Part shown: one piece after another, positions 1 through 7,529 of the stretch
Layout: each line of letters starts with the position of its first letter
How positions within the stretch are numbered: position 1 is the stretch's first letter
Assembly (NCBI GenBank): GCA_003447895.1
Contig: DLYC01000261.1
Span: 1-17,112, forward strand
DNA: 17,112 nucleotides
From: Lachnospiraceae bacterium
GTDB taxonomy: Bacteria > Bacillota > Clostridia > Lachnospirales > Lachnospiraceae
Direction: 5' to 3'
Position numbers and translations under genes: made by a program
Notes under the pieces: generated by a model
Told to the model about the DNA's origin: nothing
Seen by the model: the letters and a program-made list of their open reading frames with translations, nothing else
The model's database searches: none

Positions 1-1
1 C

Positions 2-1417
2 GGCGGCACTTCGGGCGGAGGCGAAGAAGAGAGCGGCGGCGGAGACACTTCGGGAACCGGTACGACCGAGTACAGCGGAGAAGGCTCGACGGAGGCGGAT
101 GACAGCGGCCTTGGAAATACCGGTGAAAACAGTGAAGCGGGAAGTTCCGCCACTACCGGAAGTACCGCTGAGAATGCGGAGATTGCCGGAACGGCTTCCA
201 CGGCGGAGGTTGCCGCCGAAAAGGAAGTGCTCGAGAAAGATCTGAAGGAAGATCCCGAGGGCGCGCAGGAAGCGGAGAATCATAACGGCACCAACGAGGA
301 ACTGCTCTCGCATCAGCACATCGTATATGATCTTCCCGAGATCCGAAAGGACTTCCGCTTCTTTACCGTAGAGAAGGTCAGCGCCTTTACAACTGAGAGC
401 GCGAAGATCTACGAGGAGAGAAGCGAGGACTCCGAGGTCGTAGGGACGATTGCCAGGAACGGAATGCTCTATGAGCTGGAAGAGGAGAGTGACGGCTGGA
501 TCTATGTCGAGTCCGGCACTGTCCGGGGCTTCATTGAAGAAGAGAAGCTGATCCGCGGCGACGAAGCCGAGGAGATCATGGATCTCATAGAGGAGCAGGC
601 AGAGAGAATCGCGGCGATCCTTCCGGAAGGAATGGAGCAGGACGCCTATTACTACTATGCGGAGGAAACGGTTCCCTACTACGAGAACGACGCGTACACG
701 TTCAGGCGGATCACGACGCAGAACACCGTGATCGACAAACTGGCGGCGATCGCCAAGGAGGAGGTCGGCATCCTGGAGGAAGCCGACGAAGGCGCCAGGG
801 AGGCAGGCAGACTTTCTGAAGGGGCGCTGGCCTACGTGATCGACGAAGCGGACGGCGGATGGCTCTTTGTGGAGTCCGGCGACGTCAGAGGCTTTGTACA
901 GGCGTCGGCCCTCGACACGAGCGGCTCTGTGCAGGCGAGGGTCTCCGAAACCGGCGAGGCTGAATTTGCCACCGCGAAGGAGGAGATCAAGCCGGAGGAC
1001 AACCGGGCAACCTACTATACTTTGACCTCGATCAAGGAGGGGACAAAATATAATGAGATCCGGGAGAAGATCCTTGAGCTCGCGCTCTCCTGCGTAGGAA
1101 ATCCTTACGTCTGGGGAGGCACAAGCCTGACTCACGGCGCGGACTGCTCCGGCTTCGTGCAGACGCTGTACAGAACGTTCGGTTACAGTCTTCCCCGCGT
1201 GGCGGATGCGCAGTCACGGGTCGGAACACAGATTCCGGTCAGCGACGCGGCGCCGGGCGACCTGATCTTCTTTGCCAGAAACGGATATGTCTACCACGTC
1301 GCTATGTATGCCGGAGACGGAAAGACAGTCGAGGCGTACAGCAGCAATTACGGAATCATTACCAAGGAGCTGAGTGACCGGGAAGCGGTCTGGGCGACAA
1401 GAATTATTGAGGATTAA
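2..1417 (+). CDS. NlpC/P60 cell-wall hydrolase with two SH3-like domains, 5' end missing
   Basis: Predicted secreted peptidoglycan endopeptidase of the NlpC/P60 cysteine peptidase family, which cuts stem peptides. The reading frame is open from base 2 with no stop, so the start and any signal peptide lie outside the window; the GTG at 227 is an internal valine codon without a ribosome binding site. The first ~75 codons are a low-complexity Gly/Ser/Thr/Glu linker. Two bacterial SH3-like domains follow (about 360-560 and 720-930), each ending in a W-x-x-V/F-E-S-G-x-V-R-G-F-x motif. The NlpC/P60 domain is at about 1065-1414: catalytic Cys in GADCSGF (codon 1145-1147) and catalytic His in YHVAMY (codon 1295-1297). 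The third polar position, usually His, Asn or Gln, reads Glu (1331-1333). The protein is very acidic in its linkers. Family assignment is firm; the exact bond cut is unknown. Confidence 0.93.
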   Translation, partial: GGTSGGGEEESGGGDTSGTGTTEYSGEGSTEADDSGLGNTGENSEAGSSATTGSTAENAEIAGTASTAEVAAEKEVLEKDLKEDPEGAQEAENHNGTNEELLSHQHIVYDLPEIRKDFRFFTVEKVSAFTTESAKIYEERSEDSEVVGTIARNGMLYELEEESDGWIYVESGTVRGFIEEEKLIRGDEAEEIMDLIEEQAERIAAILPEGMEQDAYYYYAEETVPYYENDAYTFRRITTQNTVIDKLAAIAKEEVGILEEADEGAREAGRLSEGALAYVIDEADGGWLFVESGDVRGFVQASALDTSGSVQARVSETGEAEFATAKEEIKPEDNRATYYTLTSIKEGTKYNEIREKILELALSCVGNPYVWGGTSLTHGADCSGFVQTLYRTFGYSLPRVADAQSRVGTQIPVSDAAPGDLIFFARNGYVYHVAMYAGDGKTVEAYSSNYGIITKELSDREAVWATRIIED

Positions 1418-1434
1418 GATCTGCAGAGTTTAAG

Positions 1435-1470
1435 AAAGCCACTTCGGGCGAAATGCCCGGAGTGGCTTTT
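1435..1470. terminator. Bidirectional rho-independent terminator between convergent genes
   Basis: A 15-base stem (1435-1449 with 1455-1469, one T-G wobble) closes a 5-base loop GAAAT. The outer bases are A on the left and T on the right, so a U-tract is made on both strands. It lies 17 bases after the NlpC/P60 stop. The T run at 1469-1470 is part of the stop codon of the minus-strand YfhO-family gene (TAA at 1471-1469), so that gene ends flush against its terminator. Confidence 0.9.
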
Positions 1471-4400
1471 ATGTTGTGCGGGAACTTGCCGGCATCTGGG
1501 GCATCTCGGGAATTTCGTCCCCGTCAGGTGCCGGCCCATTGTCCGATACATCCGGTTCCGATACGCTTTCGGGCGCCGGCCGGCGGCGTCTGCGGTTCGG
1601 GCGGATCGACAGGATCAGCCAAAGAAGGAACAGAAGGATTCCCGCCGCCGTGAGGCAGATTCCGTAGAGGAAGCCGGGCGTCTCGTAGCGAAGCTCGATC
1701 GTGTGGTGTCCGGGGGAGAGCATCAGCCCCGAGAACATGATATTGACGTTTTCAAGGACAGCCGGCTCTCCGTCCACGTAAGCTTTCCAGCCCTCGGAGT
1801 AGGGAATGGTCAGGCAGAGCAGCTTGTTTTCGGAGACGGTGATGTCGCCGGTGACGCCGGTAGAGACGAAGCTGCTGGGATCCTGGCGGATCTCTGTATT
1901 TTGGAGAGACTCCGCGGAGAGGGCCGCCACGTTCGTCTCGTAGGAGGTGAGCGGCTCGTGGATCAGGGAGAACTCGTCAAAATGATAGACACCGGTGGTC
2001 GGGAAGGTAAGGACGATGGAATCAATACCTTTTCGGAGGGTGTAGGAGTTGAGCAGGAAGTCCCGGCGTCCCGAATAGTACTGCTCGTTGTCGGGCACGA
2101 TAAAGTTCACCGTGTTCTCGTCGACCCATTCCGAACCGCTGTAGAACTCCGCCTTGATCTTGACGTTTCCGGCCTTGTTGTTATTGTAAAGGCTCCGATA
2201 GAGCATGTACTTTTCGTAGAGAGTGACATCGTTGTCCCACATGGCCTTCGTGTAGAGGTTGTTGGCGTCAAAGGCGGGATCGTCCGAATAGATCTCCGCT
2301 TTATTTGTCTCGCGGAAGTCCGTGTTCTTCATCTGAAGGTAGCACTCGCCGCCTGTGAGCTTGTCGAAGGAAAGCATGACCGTGGCTTCCGGCGCCGTGA
2401 CGACAAAGGTGTTGTCGTCGGTCTGCACAGCGTCAGGGCTGAGGGAAACAACCGTGAAGGGGACTTTTCGGCACTCCAGGGAGGACGCCAGGCTCTCGGG
2501 AGAGGCCTTGTCTTCCAGCACGCCGGGATTATCGAGCACCGCATGCGTGAGCAGGATCTCCTGGCGCTCGGCAGGAGAGAGCGCCTCGAACTTCTCGCGG
2601 CTGATCGTCTTGCGGTAGGTGTAGCCAAGGGGCAGGGGCATGCGGTTTGGATACACGGAATTGGCCGTTGTCGGATCCAGGGAAGTCTCCTCGTAGCCGG
2701 TGGGGAGCCTTACAGGATCCATGGAATACAGGAAGCTTACTGAGGCCAGCTCGTTCAAAACAGCGCGGTTGTCCAGGTTTGTGAACTGCCAGGCGTTGTT
2801 ATTGGCGTCGGAGACAGCCAGCTTGTCCAGAAATTCAAGGATATAGGGGTTGTTGATGCTCCAGAACGACTGTGTGGAGGAGATTCCGTTCAGAATCGAG
2901 GAGTTCTGGTACCAATAGTCGGTCTGGGTGTTGGATACCCTCTCAAATTGGGTGGTGTCGTGTCCGATCGAAGCCGCGATCTGGGAGGTATCGTTGATCC
3001 AGAGATTTCTGTCGTTGGCCGGGGAGGCTCCGGAATTGGGACCGGGCATGGCGAGGTACTTCTGCTCTTTGTAGGTGGACACGCGGATGCTGTAGTCCGG
3101 AGAGTTTTTGCAAATGCCGTTTGCGCAGATGCCCGCTATGGTGAGATAGAGGATGCAGCGCTTCGCGCGGCGGAAGCGGCGTCCGTTTCGGGCGGCGGAA
3201 GCGAAATCCTTGTCATCGGCCGGAGCATTCGCAGCCACAGCCGGTGCAGCAGCCTGATCAGCCGAAGCCGGATCGGTCGCAGCCGGTGCAGCAGCCTGAA
3301 CGGCCGAAGCCGGATCGGTCGCAGCCGGTGCAGCAGCCGGAGCAGCCACAGCCGGTTCAGGGAAATCGGCTCTCTGGGACTGGAGCAGGCAGACCAGTGT
3401 CAGCGTGGTGACGAACATGGGAATCAGGAAAGTGATCCCCACAGACCAGGACAGGATATAGCAGACAACGAAATAGAGCGCCAGAAGGAAAGTCATTTTC
3501 CTCTTCTGCCCGGGAGTCATCTCAAAGAGGAGAGGCCACATTTCGGCGACCAGCATGCCAATCATAGCGGAATAGGCCCAGCACCAGCGGTTTATGGGAT
3601 AGGCAAATCCGTTCGTGAGATATCCGAAAGCCGGAACAAAGAGCAGCACGGTGTAAAGCAGGAACTGGAGCTTCTGCTTGAGGTATCCTTTTGTGAGAAA
3701 GAGAAGGAATACACAAAGAAGCGCGGTCCCCGCGTAAGAGAGGGCGCCGTATTCGATCTCCTCGCAGGCAAGGAACGCGGCGGGCAGGTTCCGGCACGTG
3801 AGCTGGCGGTAGAACAGGCCTACGGCCGGCTTCATGTCCACCCGCTTGTTTCCCAGGACGGTCAGGATCATGGGAAGAAGGATCACGCCGCCCATAGAGA
3901 CGCCGACCGTTCCGGCGGCAAACATGGTGCCGATCTCTCCGAAGCGCCTTCCGAGGGCCCCTTTCTCGATGGGAAAATAGCGAAAGAGGGCATAGATCAC
4001 CGCCATGAGCACGATGCTCAAAAGGAAATAGAAGTTGCTGACAGTCGCCAGCATGATCGCGAGGATAAAGAGCCAGGGTTTTTGGCCCGCGCGAACCTTC
4101 TCAATGCCCAGAAGGACGAGCGGGAATACAATGATCGCATCGAGGAAAATGGGCTGTCCCATGCAGGTGATCAGCACAAATCCGCAGAAGGTGTAGATCA
4201 AAGAGCCCGCAAGGATCCCTCCGTCGTGGGCCTTCTCAGGCCAGCGGGAACGGCACAGGGCAGAGAAAACAATTCCCGATAGATAGTTTTTGAACACGAT
4301 CAGGAAACTGTAGAAGAGATAGATGTATCTGGCGGGAACCAGGACGCTCAGAAGATAAAAGGGATCGCCCACGCCGTAGTAGGCGAGCGTGGTCAGGGCG

Positions 4401-4651
4401 TCGGATCCGTAGCCGAAGGTAAACGAATAGGTGGAGATCGCCTTCCAGTTTCCGCTGATGAGGGCCCTTAAGGACTGGCGGTACCAGCGGGAGATAAAGA
4501 TCATCGCCTTCAGGTGCTGCGTATAGGAATCGTGCTCCCAGACGAGGCTCTTTTTGAGCACAAGATACGGCGCGTAGATGATCAGCGCCGTGATCAGAAA
4601 TAACAGCGTAAATCTGAAGTAATAGGACACCCTGTTTTTAAATGTTTTCAT
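1469..4651 (-). CDS. YfhO-family polytopic membrane protein
   Basis: Large membrane protein of the YfhO family, which in Bacillus works with undecaprenyl-phosphate sugar transferases to glycosylate envelope polymers such as lipoteichoic acid; the acceptor here is unknown. I chose ATG at 4651 (1060 aa): the in-frame GTG at 4657 lies inside the Shine-Dalgarno sequence GGAGGTG. The N-terminal ~430 residues hold many hydrophobic segments with the conserved early loop WEHDSYTQHL. Residues ~430-490 are an Ala/Pro/Asp-rich linker made of a 42-base tandem repeat. A large extracytoplasmic part follows, with the family-typical C-terminal block (IPYSEGWKAYVDGEPAVLEN, then PGHHTIELRYETPG). The last membrane segment is at ~992-1015, then an Arg-rich stop-transfer and a ~40-residue acidic/Pro-rich tail. 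It forms its own transcription unit. The family call is strong; the substrate is inference. Confidence 0.9.
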   Translation of the reverse strand: MKTFKNRVSYYFRFTLLFLITALIIYAPYLVLKKSLVWEHDSYTQHLKAMIFISRWYRQSLRALISGNWKAISTYSFTFGYGSDALTTLAYYGVGDPFYLLSVLVPARYIYLFYSFLIVFKNYLSGIVFSALCRSRWPEKAHDGGILAGSLIYTFCGFVLITCMGQPIFLDAIIVFPLVLLGIEKVRAGQKPWLFILAIMLATVSNFYFLLSIVLMAVIYALFRYFPIEKGALGRRFGEIGTMFAAGTVGVSMGGVILLPMILTVLGNKRVDMKPAVGLFYRQLTCRNLPAAFLACEEIEYGALSYAGTALLCVFLLFLTKGYLKQKLQFLLYTVLLFVPAFGYLTNGFAYPINRWCWAYSAMIGMLVAEMWPLLFEMTPGQKRKMTFLLALYFVVCYILSWSVGITFLIPMFVTTLTLVCLLQSQRADFPEPAVAAPAAAPAATDPASAVQAAAPAATDPASADQAAAPAVAANAPADDKDFASAARNGRRFRRAKRCILYLTIAGICANGICKNSPDYSIRVSTYKEQKYLAMPGPNSGASPANDRNLWINDTSQIAASIGHDTTQFERVSNTQTDYWYQNSSILNGISSTQSFWSINNPYILEFLDKLAVSDANNNAWQFTNLDNRAVLNELASVSFLYSMDPVRLPTGYEETSLDPTTANSVYPNRMPLPLGYTYRKTISREKFEALSPAERQEILLTHAVLDNPGVLEDKASPESLASSLECRKVPFTVVSLSPDAVQTDDNTFVVTAPEATVMLSFDKLTGGECYLQMKNTDFRETNKAEIYSDDPAFDANNLYTKAMWDNDVTLYEKYMLYRSLYNNNKAGNVKIKAEFYSGSEWVDENTVNFIVPDNEQYYSGRRDFLLNSYTLRKGIDSIVLTFPTTGVYHFDEFSLIHEPLTSYETNVAALSAESLQNTEIRQDPSSFVSTGVTGDITVSENKLLCLTIPYSEGWKAYVDGEPAVLENVNIMFSGLMLSPGHHTIELRYETPGFLYGICLTAAGILLFLLWLILSIRPNRRRRRPAPESVSEPDVSDNGPAPDGDEIPEMPQMPASSRTT
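3239..3338. repeat. 42-bp tandem repeat inside the YfhO-family gene
   Basis: Two near-identical 42-base copies (3239-3280 and 3281-3322) and a 16-base partial third copy. On the coding (minus) strand they encode a 14-residue unit containing PAATDPASA. Only a few bases differ between copies, which suggests recent expansion by slippage or unequal recombination. The period is a multiple of three, so copy-number changes keep the frame. Confidence 0.9.
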
Positions 4652-4683
4652 GTTCACCTCCGGTTTTTCCTTAGGCGTATCTT

Positions 4684-4689
4684 ATCATA
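4684..4689 (-). promoter_or_regulatory. Candidate -10 box for the YfhO-family gene
   Basis: TATGAT on the minus strand, about 33 bases upstream of the ATG at 4651. I see no good -35 hexamer at the right spacing (a run of T is present instead), so the call rests on position and the -10 match only. Confidence 0.4.
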
Positions 4690-4761
4690 CATCGATATGT
4701 AAAAAAAGAGCATCACTTAGCGCGCGGCGGAGCGGATTGCTCTGCGAGCCTTAAATCCATC

Positions 4762-4803
4762 AAAAAAGCACAGCCGGGACATCATTCCCGCTGTGCTTTT
4801 TTT
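4762..4803. terminator. Rho-independent terminator, likely for the small minus-strand gene
   Basis: The stem pairs AAAAAAGCACAG plus CGGGA with TCCCG plus CTGTGCTTTTTT, with one bulged C on the left arm and a short loop around 4780-4784. Both strands end in a U-rich tail. No plus-strand gene ends here, because YfhO diverges leftward. Its natural client is therefore a minus-strand transcript coming from the 4856-5062 region. Confidence 0.85.
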
Positions 4804-4855
4804 CGGTTTGAACAATCATTGACAGGCGTCGAAGTTCCGGGTGCCGCACCAAAAC

Positions 4856-5062
4856 TCAGCGCTTTGCACCGCTCTGCTGCCTGTGATATTTCATACAACG
4901 ATCTATCACTTTCCCGCTGTCGCCGTGTATGGCTGCGGGCGCCGTGTGAAACAGATTTCTTCCTCTTTTGATAAACCGTATGAACTTGTTTGTGAATGTG
5001 CCCCGGGCCGGCGGATTGTTTTGTCTTGTGCCGGCAGGATTGATAGGCTCGCCGTGGATCAT
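4856..5062 (-). CDS. Possible small basic protein, 68 aa, unknown function
   Basis: I do not recognise this protein. The case that it is a gene rests on its signals. AAAGGAGG (5078-5071) sits 8 bases before the ATG at 5062. A candidate promoter TTGACC-18-TCTAAA lies at 5120-5091. A strong terminator follows at 4803-4762, about 50 bases past the stop. The product is basic, with many Arg, Lys and His; it has one Cys, an aromatic/basic patch NKFIRFIKRGRNLF in the middle, and no clear signal peptide or membrane segment. Pro/Asn/Gly-rich stretches suggest it is partly unfolded. It is a stand-alone unit between yfhO-like and tex. Alternatives: the translated leader of a small RNA, a degraded gene remnant, or a chance frame behind a real sRNA. 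An opposite-strand frame over the same bases has no ribosome binding site. Confidence 0.5.
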   Translation of the reverse strand: MIHGEPINPAGTRQNNPPARGTFTNKFIRFIKRGRNLFHTAPAAIHGDSGKVIDRCMKYHRQQSGAKR

Positions 5063-5090
5063 GACCGCTGCCTCCTTTCCGTGGTGTAAA

Positions 5091-5120
5091 TTTAGATCCT
5101 TAAGAATTTAGCATGGTCAA
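5091..5120 (-). promoter_or_regulatory. Candidate sigma-70 promoter of the small minus-strand gene
   Basis: On the minus strand, -35 TTGACC (5120-5115) and -10 TCTAAA (5096-5091) are separated by 18 bases. The -35 is a close match and the -10 is weaker. Transcription would start near 5085 and give a very short leader before the Shine-Dalgarno sequence at 5078-5071, which is tight and lowers confidence. Confidence 0.4.
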
Positions 5121-5154
5121 AAAAGAGAAAACAGGCAGGATTTTGACTTATATT

Positions 5155-5200
5155 GGGTCTTTTCCGACCCCGGAAAAGCTGATGGCGGAAAAAGACCGCA
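5155..5200. repeat. Overlapping short inverted repeats upstream of the tex promoter
   Basis: Three mutually exclusive palindromes share bases: GGGTC/GACCC (5155-5159, 5166-5170), TTTTCCG/CGGAAAA (5160-5166, 5171-5177), and GGTCTTTTCCG with a downstream near-complement CGGAAAAAGACC ending near 5198. They lie just before the extended -10 of tex, where a repressor or activator site could sit. No known operator is recognised. Confidence 0.5.
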
Positions 5201-5204
5201 AGTA

Positions 5205-5213
5205 TGGTATGAT
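5205..5213 (+). promoter_or_regulatory. Extended -10 promoter of tex
   Basis: TGGTATGAT matches the TGnTATnAT extended -10 pattern, 34 bases before the tex ATG. The -35 region is poor, as is common with extended -10 promoters. Transcription would begin near 5220, leaving room for the Shine-Dalgarno sequence AAAGGAG at 5232-5238. Confidence 0.55.
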
Positions 5214-5246
5214 AGGAGATATCAAAGTACCAAAGGAGCAGACAGG

Positions 5247-7454
5247 ATGCAGATTATCGAGACAATTGCCCGGAAACTGGGCGTTAAGAACTGGCAGGTG
5301 GAAGCAGCGGTGAAGCTGATCGACGAGGGAAACACGATCCCTTTCATCGCCAGATACAGAAAGGAAGCGACGGGAACGCTCACGGACGAGCAGCTGCGGG
5401 ACCTGGGGGAGTCGCTCACATACCTGCGGTCCCTGGAAGAGCGAAAGACCAAGGTCATGGAGAGCATCGCCGAGCAGGGGAAACTGACGGAGAAGCTTAA
5501 GGCGGAGATCGAGGCCGCGCAGACACTGGTGGAAGTGGAAGACCTGTATCTGCCCTACAGGCCCAAGAGAAGGACCCGCGCGGGGATCGCGAAGGAGAGG
5601 GGGCTGCAGGGCCTTTCAGACTATATTCTGGCGCAGAAGAAGGGAAGCGACGTCCGGGGAGAGGCTCAGAAGTATGTAAACGCGGAGAAGGAAGTGCCGG
5701 ATGTCGAGGCTGCCATCGCAGGCGCCATGGACATCCTGGCGGAGCAGATTTCCGATGAGGCGCGCTTCAGGGCCTGGATCCGCGGCAAGACATGGGACCG
5801 CGGAACGATCGTCACGACGGAAAAGCCGCAGAAGAAGGCCAAGACGGACGGCTCCGATCAGGAAAAAGAGGACAAGACACCCGCGAAGAAGAAGGAGAGG
5901 CGGGAAGTCTACGAGATGTATTACGACTACTCCGAGCCGGTGCGCAGGATCCCGGGACACAGAGTCCTTGCGATCAACCGCGGCGAGAAGGAGGGCTTTC
6001 TCACGGTCAAAACAGAGGCGCCGGCGGATGACATTCTCCTGTATCTGGAGAAGCAGGTGACCCACGGAACCAAGTATCCCGATCCGGATACGCTTCCTTA
6101 TATAAAGGCGGCGGTAAAGGACAGCTATGACCGCCTGATCGCGCCCGCGATCGAGCGGGAGATCCGAAACCAGATGACGGAGGAGGCGGAGGACGGGGCG
6201 ATCCGCGTGTTCGCGTCAAACCTGGAGCAGTATCTCATGCAGCAGCCCATTGCCGGCAAGGTGGTCCTGGGATGGGACCCCGCCTTCCGTACAGGATGCA
6301 AGCTGGCGGTGGTCGATCCCACGGGGCGCGTTCTGGACACGACGGTCATCTACCCCACGGCGCCGCAGAACAAGGTCCGCGAGGCCAAGCAGGTTCTGGA
6401 AAAGCTTGTCAAAAAGTACGGCGTCTCCGTGATCAGCGTCGGAAACGGAACCGCCTCGAGAGAGTCCGAGCAGGTGATCACCGAGTTCTTAAGGGAGCTG
6501 GGGAAACCCGTTCAGTATGTGATCGTCAATGAGGCGGGCGCCTCTGTCTACAGCGCGAGCAAGCTCGCGACGGAGGAGTTCCCGAACTTCGATGTCGGGC
6601 AAAGGAGCGCGGCCTCCATCGCGAGGAGGCTCCAGGACCCGCTGGCGGAACTGGTCAAGATCGATCCCAAGGCGATCGGCGTGGGACAGTACCAGCACGA
6701 CATGAACCAGAAGAAGCTGGACGGCGCGCTCACCGGGGTCGTGGAGAAGTGCGTCAACAGAGTCGGCGTCGACCTGAACACGGCCTCTTACTCCCTGCTC
6801 TCCTATATTTCCGGAATCAGCAGGACGGTCGCGAGAAACATCGTCTCCTACAGGGAGGAAAACGGCGCGTTCCGAAACAGAAGGGAACTTCTCAAGGTGG
6901 CCGGCCTCGGGCCCAAGGCTTTCCAGCAGTGCGCGGGCTTTCTCAGGATCCGCGGCGGCTCGCAGCCCCTGGATGAGACGAGCGTACATCCGGAGAGCTA
7001 CGGCGCGGTCGAGCAGCTCCTGAAGAGCATGGGCCTTCCCATGAACAGGGAGTCCTTTCAGACAGCGGGCCGGAGGGTCACAGATCCCGCCGGGACCGCG
7101 GCAGAACTGGGGATCGGAGAGCCTACGCTCCGCGATATCCTGCAGGAGCTGGAGAAGCCGGCGAGAGACCCCAGAGAGGACATGCCGGCGCCCGTACTTC
7201 GAAGTGACGTGCTCTCTATGGAGGACCTCACACCCGGGCTCAGGCTCAAGGGGACAGTCCGCAACATCGTGGACTTCGGCGCCTTCGTGGACATCGGGGT
7301 TCACCAGGACGGCCTGGTCCACATTTCCAAAATGAGTAAGAAGTTTATCAAACATCCGCTGGAAGTGGTGCATGTCGGGGACGTAGTGGAAGTCACCGTG
7401 CTCGGCGTGGACGCCGGAAAGAAGAGGATCTCGCTGTCCATGGTGGAAGAGTAA
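5247..7454 (+). CDS. tex: Tex family transcription accessory / RNA-binding protein
   Basis: Cytoplasmic nucleic-acid-binding protein related to the core of eukaryotic Spt6; in bacteria it is linked to transcription and RNA metabolism. The 735-aa length is in the usual range. ATG at 5247 has AAAGGAG 8 bases upstream. Order of parts: N-terminal helical Tex region with the family motif NTIPFIARYRKEATGTL (~28-44); the Y-x-x-EEP-like segment YDYSEPVRRIPGHRVLAINRGEKEG; a YqgF-like RNase H-fold domain from ~337; a helix-hairpin-helix region (~510-570, with NIVSYREENGAF and VAGLGPKAFQQC); a C-terminal S1 RNA-binding domain (~664-735, GTVRNIVDFGAFVDIGVHQDGLVHIS). Odd point: residues ~192-220 form a Lys/Glu/Asp-rich low-complexity stretch that I do not expect from typical Tex proteins. 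The GH3 gene starts 75 bases downstream with no clear terminator between, so read-through is possible. Confidence 0.96.
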   Translation: MQIIETIARKLGVKNWQVEAAVKLIDEGNTIPFIARYRKEATGTLTDEQLRDLGESLTYLRSLEERKTKVMESIAEQGKLTEKLKAEIEAAQTLVEVEDLYLPYRPKRRTRAGIAKERGLQGLSDYILAQKKGSDVRGEAQKYVNAEKEVPDVEAAIAGAMDILAEQISDEARFRAWIRGKTWDRGTIVTTEKPQKKAKTDGSDQEKEDKTPAKKKERREVYEMYYDYSEPVRRIPGHRVLAINRGEKEGFLTVKTEAPADDILLYLEKQVTHGTKYPDPDTLPYIKAAVKDSYDRLIAPAIEREIRNQMTEEAEDGAIRVFASNLEQYLMQQPIAGKVVLGWDPAFRTGCKLAVVDPTGRVLDTTVIYPTAPQNKVREAKQVLEKLVKKYGVSVISVGNGTASRESEQVITEFLRELGKPVQYVIVNEAGASVYSASKLATEEFPNFDVGQRSAASIARRLQDPLAELVKIDPKAIGVGQYQHDMNQKKLDGALTGVVEKCVNRVGVDLNTASYSLLSYISGISRTVARNIVSYREENGAFRNRRELLKVAGLGPKAFQQCAGFLRIRGGSQPLDETSVHPESYGAVEQLLKSMGLPMNRESFQTAGRRVTDPAGTAAELGIGEPTLRDILQELEKPARDPREDMPAPVLRSDVLSMEDLTPGLRLKGTVRNIVDFGAFVDIGVHQDGLVHISKMSKKFIKHPLEVVHVGDVVEVTVLGVDAGKKRISLSMVEE

Positions 7455-7529
7455 AGGACTCACGCGGGGCACCTTGGTCAGGGAAAGCCGCGCCTTGCCG
7501 GGCGGCGGATGGAATGGGGAGGATTCGAT

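Noticed and set aside
3239..3338. Possible CRISPR-like repeats
   Set aside because: Direct tandem copies without spacers, in-frame within a coding sequence; a coding minisatellite.
1703..4282. Long plus-strand open frames opposite the YfhO-family gene (346 and 444 codons)
   Set aside because: Products are compositionally odd (Arg/Gly/Glu/His-rich), show no domain and have no convincing ribosome binding sites. They are mirror frames caused by GC-rich codon use in a clear membrane-protein gene.
4841..5089. Plus-strand 82-codon frame over the small minus-strand gene
   Set aside because: GTG start without a Shine-Dalgarno sequence; the opposite strand has better signals.
5113..5313. Plus-strand 66-codon frame before and overlapping tex
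   Set aside because: It covers the tex promoter and start in another frame and has no ribosome binding site.
6489..7472. Minus-strand 327-codon frame opposite tex
   Set aside because: The tex frame has unambiguous family motifs; the antisense product is low-complexity with no recognisable features.
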